DNA of 11,472 nt from an uncultured Anaerolineaceae bacterium (GCA_937967805.1 CALBTC010000443.1:1-11472); one strand, 5' to 3'. Numbered from the stretch's first letter, positions 1 to 6,367 are shown. Notes: generated by a model from the letters alone, not told the origin. A program made the numbers and translations.

Positions 1-527
1 TCCAGCCACACAGCCAGACAATCCACCACAAAAAGAATCGCCTCGTGACCATTTTCGGCGCGGCGCACCCGCTTGATGAATGTCGGCAGCCAGCGCTGCA
101 AATGATTAAACAACAAATAATCCCGCATTGCCTTCATTTCGGCTGACGGGATTTGGTTAAGAGCTACAGAGAATTGGCGTAAGCAATCCAGCTCGTAGCT
201 AATGTGGTCTTCAGGAATTTGATTCTTGAGCGGCGATTGCAGCCCGGCAAGCGCATAGATTTCACGGACGCGCATGGTGCTTGGCCCCATCAATTGGGGT
301 TCTGCCTCCAGGTAAACGGAGGCAAAAAGCGGGGCAACGGGGGCTTTAGGACCCACAAAAAGGCGGTTAAAGCTAAATTCGACCGCCTGCCAGTCAGTGA
401 CGGCCGGCGCGGGCTGGTGGGCCCAATCGGCTAAATCTGTGTAGGCCGCCTGCAAATCGGCGGCACCCTGAGCCGCAAAAAAACTGCTTAACGCTTTCAT
501 CTGAAAGGCCACGTATAAATCGGTCAT
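1..527 (-). CDS. TorD/DmsD-family molybdoenzyme chaperone (C-terminus cut by window edge)
   Basis: Members of this family are cytoplasmic chaperones that bind the Tat signal or apo-form of DMSO-reductase-type molybdoenzymes, protecting them during cofactor insertion. About 175 residues are visible, close to the usual 190-230, so only the C-terminal tail is missing. The protein begins MTDLYVAFQMKAL. The best evidence is the family's core: a PLFASVYLEAEPQLMG stretch followed by STMRVREIYALAGL, then the signature IPEDHISYELDCL (P-x-D-H-x3-E-L), and later an HLQRWLPTFIKRV helix. The ATG at 525-527 has a GAGG Shine-Dalgarno six bases upstream. Upstream lies a regulatory module shared with the TAXI gene. 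The client enzyme is not in the window; by family habit it should be a nearby gene to the left. The exact subfamily (TorD, DmsD or NarJ-like) cannot be decided. Confidence 0.85.
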   Translation of the reverse strand, partial: MTDLYVAFQMKALSSFFAAQGAADLQAAYTDLADWAHQPAPAVTDWQAVEFSFNRLFVGPKAPVAPLFASVYLEAEPQLMGPSTMRVREIYALAGLQSPLKNQIPEDHISYELDCLRQFSVALNQIPSAEMKAMRDYLLFNHLQRWLPTFIKRVRRAENGHEAILFVVDCLAVWL

Positions 528-580
528 TCAACACCTCGCTTTCTCGCGTTTCAGTTCATTTGGTCACTCTGAAACATTAA

Positions 581-655
581 TATGTGAAATTTAACACAAA
601 GGGAAGGTGGGAATCATCGTTAGAGCGTGGAGGGTCCTCATCAAAATGATGATTT
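581..655 (-). promoter_or_regulatory. Copy A of duplicated regulatory module, upstream of the torD-like gene
   Basis: Seen directly: the dyad TGTGAAATTTAACACA (583-598), a TCATC half-site (614-618) and the perfect palindrome TCATCAAAATGATGA (638-652; 6-bp arms, AAA centre). The same elements recur at the same spacing at 1858-1932. Read leftward, the shared TG-N-TAAATT (hexamer at 588-593) could be an extended -10, which places transcription near 581 and a leader of about 54 bases before the torD-like ATG. No good -35 is present, and the palindrome would be centred near -64. This fits an activator-dependent promoter, which is inference. The 583-598 dyad also resembles a CRP/FNR-type TGTGA-N6-TCACA site, so a CRP-family operator is an alternative reading. 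Confidence 0.6.
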
Positions 656-686
656 TCGGTGATGGTCTCGTTTTAGTGCGTAGGGG

Positions 687-1805
687 TTAAGGCTCCAGCA
701 AGCCATGTTGGGCAAAATAGGCCAGCGAACCCGGATGCCAATATGCAAAAGCGTCTGAAGCTATGAAAGAGATTGTGACTTCGGGGGTAAGGCTGTTCGT
801 CGAATTGAGATCAAGTAAATTTTCCGGAGGATGCTCAAAAAGCGCCGAAACAACCTGCGTCATTTCGTCAGCCGGAAAATCTTCCATTGCCGCCAGGCCA
901 AATGTGACTGCCAAGGTATTAATATCTGCTTCCAGGCCTGGGTAAACAGTGGCAGGAATGGCTGCCTGGTGGAAAATACCCGGATGTGCCCTCGTGATTT
1001 GGGCAGCTTCCGCTTCGCCAATCGGGATCATGACCATTTTTGACGTCGCTGTCGAGAACGCAGTATCCATTTCGGGGCTGGGAATCCGGCCGCTCCATAA
1101 AACGGCATCAATCTCGCCATTTCCTAAGGCGATTGTGGCTTCATCCATTGTGAAAGTCTCAATGATGAGATCATGAAGTGGATCTATCCCCAAGGGGTCT
1201 AACACAAATCCAGCCAGCTCCGCGCTAACGCTGTCGGGTGAGCCAATCGAAATCCGCTTGCCTCTGAGATCGTTAAGGTCGGCGATGCCGGATATGTCCG
1301 TTGTGATAAAGAGCAGCGGTTGTTCAAATAGGGGAAGAACCAGACGCGCCGGCTGGCTGTAATCGGGAAAAGCGGCTCTATCTACTTCGACGCCGCACTT
1401 GATGCTTAGTGTTTCCACCGGGGCGTTGGGGAAGGCGGCCAGCAGATTACCCTGGTTGGCTAAAACGATGTGGTAATCATAGGCAAAGGCCATATGGACC
1501 TGACCGTTGAGCAGCAGTTTCAGGTCTTCCATCCTGGATGAAGTCGTCTTTACGCTCATTTCTGTGTGGGGGATGTTTTGGGCAACGGCCGTTGCCAGCA
1601 CACTCCCCCACAAATGCCGCTCATCTATAGGGCTGCCGGCGGCAATGCGCAGCTGGCGCGTTGGGATTTCAGGCAAGGCCGTAGGTGATTCCCAGGTTGG
1701 TACGGCCGTTTTTTCCGGCGGAGAAGAAACTGGGGTACAGCTTGCCAACATCAGCAGTGAAATCAAAAAGATGGCGGAACACACGCTTCGCTTGATGTCA
1801 ACCAT
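687..1805 (-). CDS. TAXI-family (TRAP transporter-associated) solute-binding lipoprotein
   Basis: Extracytoplasmic binding protein of the TAXI family (NMT1_3-like), which delivers substrates to TRAP transporters or, in some organisms, feeds sensory systems. The product is 372 residues. It has a lipoprotein signal: K5-R6, a hydrophobic stretch, then lipobox L20-A-S-C23, followed by a Pro/Thr linker to about residue 50. The mature part starts RQLRIAAGSP and contains typical features: a MEDLKLLLNGQVHMAFAYDY segment, LRGKRISIGSPDSVSAE (the G-K-R-I-S-x-G-x-P-x-S loop) and GEIDAVLWSGRIPSP. I chose the ATG at 1803-1805, preceded by GAGG six bases away; a GTG at 1815-1817 overlaps that Shine-Dalgarno and is less likely. 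No TRAP permease gene (fused DctQM type) lies in the window, so it is either an orphan or works as a sensor for the neighbouring kinase. The ligand is unknown. Confidence 0.85.
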   Translation of the reverse strand: MVDIKRSVCSAIFLISLLMLASCTPVSSPPEKTAVPTWESPTALPEIPTRQLRIAAGSPIDERHLWGSVLATAVAQNIPHTEMSVKTTSSRMEDLKLLLNGQVHMAFAYDYHIVLANQGNLLAAFPNAPVETLSIKCGVEVDRAAFPDYSQPARLVLPLFEQPLLFITTDISGIADLNDLRGKRISIGSPDSVSAELAGFVLDPLGIDPLHDLIIETFTMDEATIALGNGEIDAVLWSGRIPSPEMDTAFSTATSKMVMIPIGEAEAAQITRAHPGIFHQAAIPATVYPGLEADINTLAVTFGLAAMEDFPADEMTQVVSALFEHPPENLLDLNSTNSLTPEVTISFIASDAFAYWHPGSLAYFAQHGLLEP

Positions 1806-1857
1806 TGATCGCCTCACTTGGGCTCGGCTGGATCAATAGCGCCAGTCGAATAGCCAC

Positions 1858-1932
1858 TACGTGCAATTTAGCACAAAGCAATAGGGAACTTCATCATTAG
1901 CAAGCGGAACAGTCTCATCAAAATGATGATTT
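1858..1932 (-). promoter_or_regulatory. Copy B of duplicated regulatory module, upstream of the TAXI gene
   Basis: An ungapped match to the module at 581-655: CGTGCAATTTAGCACA (1860-1875), TCATCATTAG (1891-1900) and the identical palindrome TCATCAAAATGATGA (1915-1929). The first element and the palindrome are 55 bp apart in both copies, and the first element and the middle half-site are 31 bp apart in both. The shared TG-N-TAAATT (hexamer at 1865-1870, read leftward) could be an extended -10, giving a leader of about 50 bases before the TAXI ATG. The bases between the three conserved blocks have diverged, which suggests selection on the blocks. It lies just downstream of the NarL-type regulator gene, which is a plausible but unproven binder. 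Confidence 0.6.
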
Positions 1933-1967
1933 AGCGCGAACGGGTGTTTGCTGAGAGGAAACGGGCG

Positions 1968-2615
1968 CTATTCGTCGAGGGTAACCAGGTTGTGGCGCAG
2001 GGCATACAGCGCCGCCTGGGTACGGTTGCTGAGACCGAGCTTATTTAATATGTTGGTGACATGACTGCGCACGGTGGGCAGGCTAATCACCAGCTTTTCG
2101 GCAATTTCGGGATTGTCCAGCCCCTGTGCCACCAGCTTGATCACTTCAATTTCACGATCGGTAAGCGATGTTTCGGCATCATCCTGTTTGTTCTGCTGAT
2201 TGAGCAATTTGCGGGCAATTGCCGGATGCAGCGCCATTTCTCCCCGGTTCACGTCGCGGATGGCGCGAATAAGCTCTTGCGGCGATGAATCTTTAAGCAG
2301 GCAGCCCAGCGCCCCGGCATCGAGTGCAGCAAAGATTTTTTTGTCCTCGGTAAAGCTGGTGACGACCAATATTTTGGCGTTGGCATTGGCGGCTCTAATC
2401 TCTTGGATCGCTTCCAGCCCATTTTTGCGCGGCATTTCCAAATCCATCACGATCACATCCGGCTGCAGCAATCGCGCCTGAAGCACCGCTTCTTCACCAT
2501 CTTCGGCGGTGCCAATGACCTCAAAGCCGGGCTTGATGGAAAGCAGACCTTGTAATCCTTCGCGCACAACAGGGTGATCGTCGGCAATGAGAATGCGGAT
2601 AGTGGCAGCGGTCAT
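1968..2615 (-). CDS. NarL/FixJ-family response regulator
   Basis: DNA-binding output half of a two-component system, 215 residues, the normal size. The N-terminal receiver domain spans about 5-120. It has the acidic pair D12-D13, the phospho-acceptor D58 in VIVMDLEMPRKNG, T86 and K108 (LLKD). The C-terminal LuxR-type helix-turn-helix (about 148-210) reads LTDREIEVIKLVAQGL...NPEIAEKLVISLPTVRSHV...ILNKLGLSNRTQA, a textbook GerE domain. The start ATG overlaps the kinase stop as ATGA, showing translational coupling and a cognate pair. The gene ends 39 bp before the TCATCAAAATGATGA palindrome that precedes the TAXI gene. That palindrome recurs ahead of torD, which makes both promoters its likely targets (inference). 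Confidence 0.93.
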   Translation of the reverse strand: MTAATIRILIADDHPVVREGLQGLLSIKPGFEVIGTAEDGEEAVLQARLLQPDVIVMDLEMPRKNGLEAIQEIRAANANAKILVVTSFTEDKKIFAALDAGALGCLLKDSSPQELIRAIRDVNRGEMALHPAIARKLLNQQNKQDDAETSLTDREIEVIKLVAQGLDNPEIAEKLVISLPTVRSHVTNILNKLGLSNRTQAALYALRHNLVTLDE

Positions 2616-4129
2616 GTGAGGGCCTCGGGTTGCAGATCGGCTGCAGGCTGCTGGTACGATACGGCCGTATTCCCCCCAAGCGGTATGGTGACGCGCACTG
2701 TTGTGCCCGCGCCTGGCTGTGACTCAATCTCAAACAGGCCGCCCAGCTGCCGGATGCGCTGGCGCATGTTGTGAATGCCCAACCGACCTTCCAGTTCAAC
2801 GGAGGTCGGGTCAAACCCTTTACCATCATCAGTGATGCTTAGAGAAATGTTGCTTTCGTCAGTATGGAGCTGGATGAATACGACCGTTGCCTCGGCATGT
2901 TTCAGCGCATTGTTGAGCGCCTCATTGGTAATGCGATACAAGCATTCCTCGATATGGGGCGGCAAATCGGTGCTGATATCCACCTGTAATGTGGCCGAAA
3001 TACCGACGCGCTGCTCAACGGCTGTGAGCCGACTTTCAATAGCTCCCTCTAGACCGTCGTCATCAAGCGCGGCAGGGCGCAGTTCATATAGCAGCAGCCG
3101 CATCTCACGCAATGCCTGCTGGGAAATGTCGCCAATACGGGCCATGCGCTCGCGCGCCGGTTCTACCTCCCCTGCTGCCAGCAAGCCGTTGCCCCATTCG
3201 GCAAACAAACTCAGGCTGTACAGCGACTGGGTAACCGAATCATGGAGTTCTCGCGCAAGTCGTTCCCGCTCTGCCGTAATGGCTGCCCGCTTACTTTCGG
3301 TAAGATCGTAAAGCAGCACCACCAGACCGCTAAACTTCTCGCTGATGTCCAGCATCCGTTCCAGCTTGACGTTAAAAAAACGGACGCCTTGCACCGTGTT
3401 AAATGTTTTTTCTACGTTCAGGGTACTCACATCAGTTTGGAAGAACGTGGTCAACTCTTCTGTCAGCCAGGGCAGCGTCGGCTTGTTTTGTTCCGGATCA
3501 TAATAAATGTCACCGGGTACAGCAGCGCCAATTAACAGCTTGGCCGCAGCGTGATTCATATTTGTCACCTCGCCATTGTTGTCCAGCAAAATGACCGGGT
3601 CATGCAGGCTTTCAAATATGGTCAGATATTTGTTTTTTTCATTGGCTAAAAAGCGATTGGTGGCCTGCAGCTCATTGAGCCTTTCCTGTTTGGTCGCCTC
3701 GGCCCATTCGGTACACAGACCCAGCTCAATGCGATCAAAACAGCGGCCAACAATATAAACATTACGCCACTGCGTTTCTGCATCAAATTCTGCGGTTTGG
3801 ATGAGGTCTAGATAACATTGACGGTAATATTTAAACAGACTCAAAAACATGCCCAGGGTTAAACCCCTTGACCGGTGCTTTTGCGCTTCCAGAATGCCAA
3901 ATATAGCAAAAGGATCTTCTGAGTAATCTTCGTCTGGATGCAGTTCCAATTTATTTATGTCAAGCAACAATGCTTCTTGAATCGTTTGTGAGAGATTTTC
4001 AATGGAAATGCGCCACGCCTCTGCCAGCGTTGAGGTGTACTTTACGAAATCCTGCTCTTTGGCGTAATGCAAGATACGGCACATCAGCCACTCTTCATTA
4101 TTTGTGATTAGTTGCTGTAACTGTTTCAT
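2612..4129 (-). CDS. Cytoplasmic NarX-like sensor histidine kinase with RsbRD-like N-terminus and PAS domain
   Basis: Kinase partner of the overlapping NarL-type regulator, 505 residues. Residues 1-145 are an all-helical region (EEWLMCRILHYAKE, KYTSTLAEAWRISIENL) that resembles the RsbRD/RsbR N-terminal domain family. A short coiled coil (about 145-168) leads to a PAS domain (about 170-275; IFESLHDPVILLDNNGEVTNMN). The HisKA_3 dimerisation domain has H296 in ARELHDSVTQSLYSLSLFAEW. The HATPase_c domain has N407 (NEALNNALKHA), a DDGKGFD box at 434-440 and RLGIHNMRQR at 449-458. No transmembrane segment or signal peptide is visible, so it should sense a cytoplasmic or membrane-passing signal. 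I took the ATG at 4127-4129, with GGTGGA just upstream; an in-frame TTG at 4148-4150 and two GTGs between are alternatives. The RsbRD assignment is by resemblance and is the weakest part. Confidence 0.9.
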   Translation of the reverse strand: MKQLQQLITNNEEWLMCRILHYAKEQDFVKYTSTLAEAWRISIENLSQTIQEALLLDINKLELHPDEDYSEDPFAIFGILEAQKHRSRGLTLGMFLSLFKYYRQCYLDLIQTAEFDAETQWRNVYIVGRCFDRIELGLCTEWAEATKQERLNELQATNRFLANEKNKYLTIFESLHDPVILLDNNGEVTNMNHAAAKLLIGAAVPGDIYYDPEQNKPTLPWLTEELTTFFQTDVSTLNVEKTFNTVQGVRFFNVKLERMLDISEKFSGLVVLLYDLTESKRAAITAERERLARELHDSVTQSLYSLSLFAEWGNGLLAAGEVEPARERMARIGDISQQALREMRLLLYELRPAALDDDGLEGAIESRLTAVEQRVGISATLQVDISTDLPPHIEECLYRITNEALNNALKHAEATVVFIQLHTDESNISLSITDDGKGFDPTSVELEGRLGIHNMRQRIRQLGGLFEIESQPGAGTTVRVTIPLGGNTAVSYQQPAADLQPEALT

Positions 4130-4330
4130 ACGGTCCACCACTATTTGCAATCAGCATATTTACACGTTTCCCCCATTCTAAATTGCCGGGGCATTTATAG
4201 CAAAGCCTCGTCTGGCGAGTGTGCTTTTTTGGATAATGTTTCAATGGATACTGAAATATGACGGGCATCACCTGATTCGCATGATGAAGCTCACTGCGAC
4301 CGTTTCCCCCACAACCTTATAGTTCAAGCA

Positions 4331-4352
4331 TATTATTTCAATGCATGTTGAA
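4331..4352 (+). promoter_or_regulatory. Candidate -10 box and ArsR-type operator of the thioredoxin-permease cassette
   Basis: TATTAT (4331-4336; five of six to the -10 consensus) abuts the dyad TTCAATGCATGTTGAA (4337-4352), which has 5-bp perfect arms around six bases. The ArsR-type operator core described for arsenic repressors is ATCAA-N6-TTGAT, so the layout fits a repressor site over the transcription start. TTCAA also recurs at 4323-4327 and 4356-4360. There is no convincing -35. The cognate repressor would be the ArsR protein encoded at the end of the cassette. Assignment is inference. Confidence 0.45.
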
Positions 4353-4373
4353 CCATTCAAGGAGCGCCTCATA

Positions 4374-4616
4374 ATGAAGATTAAAGTGCTTGGTCCTGGC
4401 TGTGCCAACTGCAAACGGATGGAACAAATTGCCCGCCGCGAAGTAGAAAAGCTGGGCCTGACGGCCGAATTTGAGAAAGTGACAGACTACGGCGAAATCA
4501 TGGCTTATGGGGTGATGTCTACGCCGGGGTTGGTGATTGATGAGCAGGTGGTGGCATACGCCCGTATCCCCACCAACCAGGAAGTGACCGACTGGCTCAT
4601 CGCCGCCCAAATTTAG
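4374..4616 (+). CDS. Small thioredoxin-fold redox protein (redox-active disulfide protein 2 type)
   Basis: An 80-residue protein of the small CxxC thioredoxin/glutaredoxin-like family that commonly sits beside ArsP/YraQ-type permeases. It begins MKIKVLGPGCANCKRMEQ, with the redox pair C10-A-N-C13, followed by the helix REVEKLG, a strand, and the cis-proline loop at P51 (GVMSTPGLVIDEQVV). It is essentially a bare thioredoxin fold, cytoplasmic and with no signal peptide. An in-frame ATG at 4341 exists, but I chose 4374: AAGGAG (4359-4364) is nine bases upstream, homologues begin with the first strand, and the 4341 ATG lies inside the TTCAA-N6-TTGAA dyad. The gene stops ten bases before the permease start, with AGGAG overlapping the stop, so the two are co-translated. 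A role in thiol or metal handling for the permease is likely but unproven. Confidence 0.9.
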   Translation: MKIKVLGPGCANCKRMEQIARREVEKLGLTAEFEKVTDYGEIMAYGVMSTPGLVIDEQVVAYARIPTNQEVTDWLIAAQI

Positions 4617-4626
4617 GAGTACATCC

Positions 4627-5685
4627 ATGAGCAGTGAAAAATTGACCCTTACCCCACCCCGCAAGCCGCGTTGGCAACTGCCCACGCTGGTTGTCTTGTT
4701 GGGTATCGTCTGGCTGCTGGTCTGGCAACAGTTACAAAATCTGGCCGATTGGCTGACGTATGACCTGATCGGCTTGCTGCCGGAAACCCGCCTGGGCGAA
4801 TCAGTCAACTTCTTCCTCTACGACGTGCCTAAAATCTTGATGCTGCTGGCCGGCATGATATTCCTGGTCACATTCATTCGTTCTTTCTTCAGTCCGGAGC
4901 GCACGCGGGCAGCGCTGGGCGGGCGGCGCGAAGGTGTAGGCAACGTGCTGGCCGCCGGTCTGGGTGTGTTGACGCCGTTTTGCTCCTGTTCGGCCGTGCC
5001 GCTGTTCATCGGCTTTGTAGAAAGCGGCATTCCCCTGGGGGTCACCTTTTCCTTTTTGATCGCCACGCCGGTGGTGAACGAAATTGCGCTGGCGATGCTG
5101 TTTGGCCTGTTTGGCTGGCAGGTGGCCGGGTCGTATCTAATTTCCGGACTGACAATTGCCATTGTTGGCGGTTTGCTGATCGGCCGTTTGCGCCCGGAGA
5201 GATACGTGGAGGAATTCGTCTGGCAGGTGCAGGTGGGACAGAACACCAACATCACTTACAAACCCACCTGGGATGACCGGATTCGAACAGCGGGCCGCAG
5301 CACCAAGGAAATTGTGGGCAAAGTGTGGCTGTTTGTGGTCATCGGCATTGGTATTGGCGCCGGGATTCATGGCTACGTGCCGGAAGATTTTTTGGCCGGA
5401 GTGATGGGTCGCGAAGCATGGTGGTCTGTGCCTACGGCCGTCATTTTAGGGGTTCCACTGTACGCCAACGCCGCCGGCATCATTCCCGTGGTGCACGCGC
5501 TCATGGAAAAAGGGGCCGCGCTGGGCACCGTGCTGGCCTTCATGATGTCGGTCGTGGCGCTTAGCCTGCCGGAACTGCTCATTTTGAAGCGGGTCATCAA
5601 GCTGCGCCTGATTATCATTTTCATCAGCATCGTGGCTCTGGCCATCATTTTTACCGGCTACCTTTTCAATTTAGTTATCGGCTAA
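4627..5685 (+). CDS. ArsP/YraQ-family permease (DUF318-type)
   Basis: Integral membrane permease of the ArsP_1/DUF318 family, 352 residues, with about eight hydrophobic segments. Characterised relatives include the trivalent organoarsenical exporter ArsP, while others are tied to other metals or have no known substrate. The hallmark is LTPFCSCSAVPLFIGF, with C119-S-C121-S placed in a membrane helix and thought in the family to be substrate-contacting. It is followed by SGIPLGVTFSFLIATPVVNE, and in the second half by GVPLYANAAGIIPVVHALMEKG, the matching repeat motif. A cytoplasmic loop lies around residues 190-225. The start ATG has AGGAG seven bases upstream. The CxxC protein before it and the ArsR repressor after it point to efflux of a thiol-reactive metal or metalloid. 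The exact substrate cannot be read from sequence. Confidence 0.88.
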   Translation: MSSEKLTLTPPRKPRWQLPTLVVLLGIVWLLVWQQLQNLADWLTYDLIGLLPETRLGESVNFFLYDVPKILMLLAGMIFLVTFIRSFFSPERTRAALGGRREGVGNVLAAGLGVLTPFCSCSAVPLFIGFVESGIPLGVTFSFLIATPVVNEIALAMLFGLFGWQVAGSYLISGLTIAIVGGLLIGRLRPERYVEEFVWQVQVGQNTNITYKPTWDDRIRTAGRSTKEIVGKVWLFVVIGIGIGAGIHGYVPEDFLAGVMGREAWWSVPTAVILGVPLYANAAGIIPVVHALMEKGAALGTVLAFMMSVVALSLPELLILKRVIKLRLIIIFISIVALAIIFTGYLFNLVIG

Positions 5686-5730
5686 AGGTTGCAAAGGTTT
5701 TCAATAGTCAAGATTAATGGCACGCTGATA

Positions 5731-5775
5731 AACGCAGATGACGCAGATAAAACATAAAAATCAGCGTTCATCTGC
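5731..5775. repeat. Imperfect inverted repeat between permease and arsR, dispersed-repeat type
   Basis: The arm GCAGATGACGCAGAT (5734-5748) pairs with ATCAGCGTTCATCTGC (5760-5775) across an 11-base A-rich loop, with one bulge and one mismatch. The left arm is itself a tandem of ACGCAGAT-like units, continued by CACGCTGATAA just before it. Sequences of this wording (ACGCAGATGA / TCATCTGCGT) occur as intergenic repeats in many environmental bacterial genomes, as I recall them. It could fold in RNA and dampen read-through from the permease into arsR, but there is no U-tract for a classical terminator. Confidence 0.5.
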
Positions 5776-5856
5776 ATCCTATTCATAAAAAATCAGACTA
5801 ATGAAAAACCGTGGTGATGGTTGACACAGCGGGTACAACAGGCAAAATTATTGGAT

Positions 5857-6216
5857 ATGGATGAACAAGAGATAAGCACGCGAACGGCCGTTTTCAAGGC
5901 CCTGTCTGATCCCAACCGGCTGCGCATCTTTGCCGAGCTGATGGCCGGAGACACCTGCAACTGTGAACTGAAGGAGAAATTGGGGCTGGCCCCCAACCTG
6001 CTGTCCCATCACCTAAAGGTTTTGGAAAGTGCAGGCCTGGTATCGTCACGGCGGGATGTGGTAGACGGCCGTTGGATTTATTATGCCGCCAATCGGGAGG
6101 CCGTTGCCCAATGGCACGATTGGCTGGCCGCCTTCTTCGATCCGTCCCGCATACAAACCCGCCCTCTTTGTGGTCCCGAAGGGGAACTCATCACGACGGT
6201 TGAGGTGCATAAATAG
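5857..6216 (+). CDS. ArsR/SmtB-family metal(loid)-responsive repressor
   Basis: A winged-helix repressor of 119 residues that releases DNA when a metal or metalloid binds. It opens with TAVFKALSDPNRLRIFAELMAG (residues 10-31), the family's first two helices. Next comes DTCNCEL, whose C34-x-C36 pair matches the helix-3 position of the ELCVCDL metal site in classical arsenic sensors. The recognition helix is LAPNLLSHHLKVLESAGLVSSRR, and the wing is VDGRWIYYAA. A third cysteine, C105 (RPLCGPEG), lies in the C-terminal tail and could complete a three-thiolate site. I chose the ATG at 5857 because homologues start about ten residues before the AVFKALSDP segment. An in-frame TTG at 5821 would add 12 residues and lies within TTGACA, which may be a -35 instead. 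Neither start has a strong Shine-Dalgarno. It follows the permease by 171 bp and probably controls that cassette. Confidence 0.9.
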   Translation: MDEQEISTRTAVFKALSDPNRLRIFAELMAGDTCNCELKEKLGLAPNLLSHHLKVLESAGLVSSRRDVVDGRWIYYAANREAVAQWHDWLAAFFDPSRIQTRPLCGPEGELITTVEVHK

Positions 6217-6262
6217 CTTATCAAATCGACATCTGAGGATGCCTTACTCCAATGAAAATAGC

Positions 6263-6312
6263 CTCACGCAAAGTCGCAAAGACCTTTGGCGCACTTGGCG
6301 GCTCGGCGTGAG
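6263..6312. repeat. Inverted repeat in the convergent spacer after arsR
   Basis: CTCACGC (6263-6269) is complementary to GCGTGAG (6306-6312). Between them lie CGCAAAGTCGCAAAGACC and a degenerate complement TTTGGCGCACTTGGCGGC. This is the decayed form of a common intergenic palindrome built on CGCAAAG / CTTTGCG. It lies between convergent genes (arsR rightward, the glycosidase leftward) and could act as a two-way terminator, though the stem is poor and no run of T follows directly. The rest of 6217-6367 shows nothing I can name. Confidence 0.4.
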
Positions 6313-6367
6313 ATTTTCATTTATGGTGTTGAGCTTGCGCTCATGTCATCTCCTCTGGTTACCACTT

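Noticed and set aside
204..434. Plus-strand 76-residue open frame in the torD-like region
   Set aside because: It lies opposite the TorD/DmsD-family frame, which has clear family motifs and a good ribosome binding site.
583..598. TGTGAAATTTAACACA taken as a definite CRP/FNR operator
   Set aside because: The second copy (CGTGCAATTTAGCACA) departs from the CRP consensus, no CRP/FNR gene is in the window, and the element overlaps a possible extended -10. It is kept only as an alternative.
2775..3311. Plus-strand 178-residue Ser/Arg-rich open frame opposite the histidine kinase
   Set aside because: Its low-complexity composition mirrors the kinase coding strand; no domain or start signal is seen.
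4263..4288. CATCA ... TGATG inverted pair in the divergent spacer before the kinase operon, resembling the TCATCA-AAA-TGATGA palindrome
   Set aside because: The arms are separated by about 15 bases instead of three and the companion AATTTA dyad is absent, so it is not a third copy of the module. Autoregulation cannot be argued from it.
4341..4376. Longer start (MHVEPFKERLI...) for the small thioredoxin-fold protein
   Set aside because: The upstream ATG lies inside the candidate operator, has no Shine-Dalgarno, and would add 11 residues not typical of the family. AAGGAG points to 4374.
4338..4808. Minus-strand 156-residue open frame opposite the thioredoxin-fold and permease genes
   Set aside because: It is antisense to two well-supported genes, shows no recognisable domain, and covers the promoter region.
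5699..5714. TTCAATAGTCAAG near the permease end as a second ArsR operator
   Set aside because: The TCAA words are direct, not inverted, and no TTGAA partner is present.
5821..5849. TTGACA as the -35 of an arsR promoter
   Set aside because: No acceptable -10 hexamer lies 16-18 bases downstream (AAAATT region). It is noted only as a reason to doubt a TTG start there.
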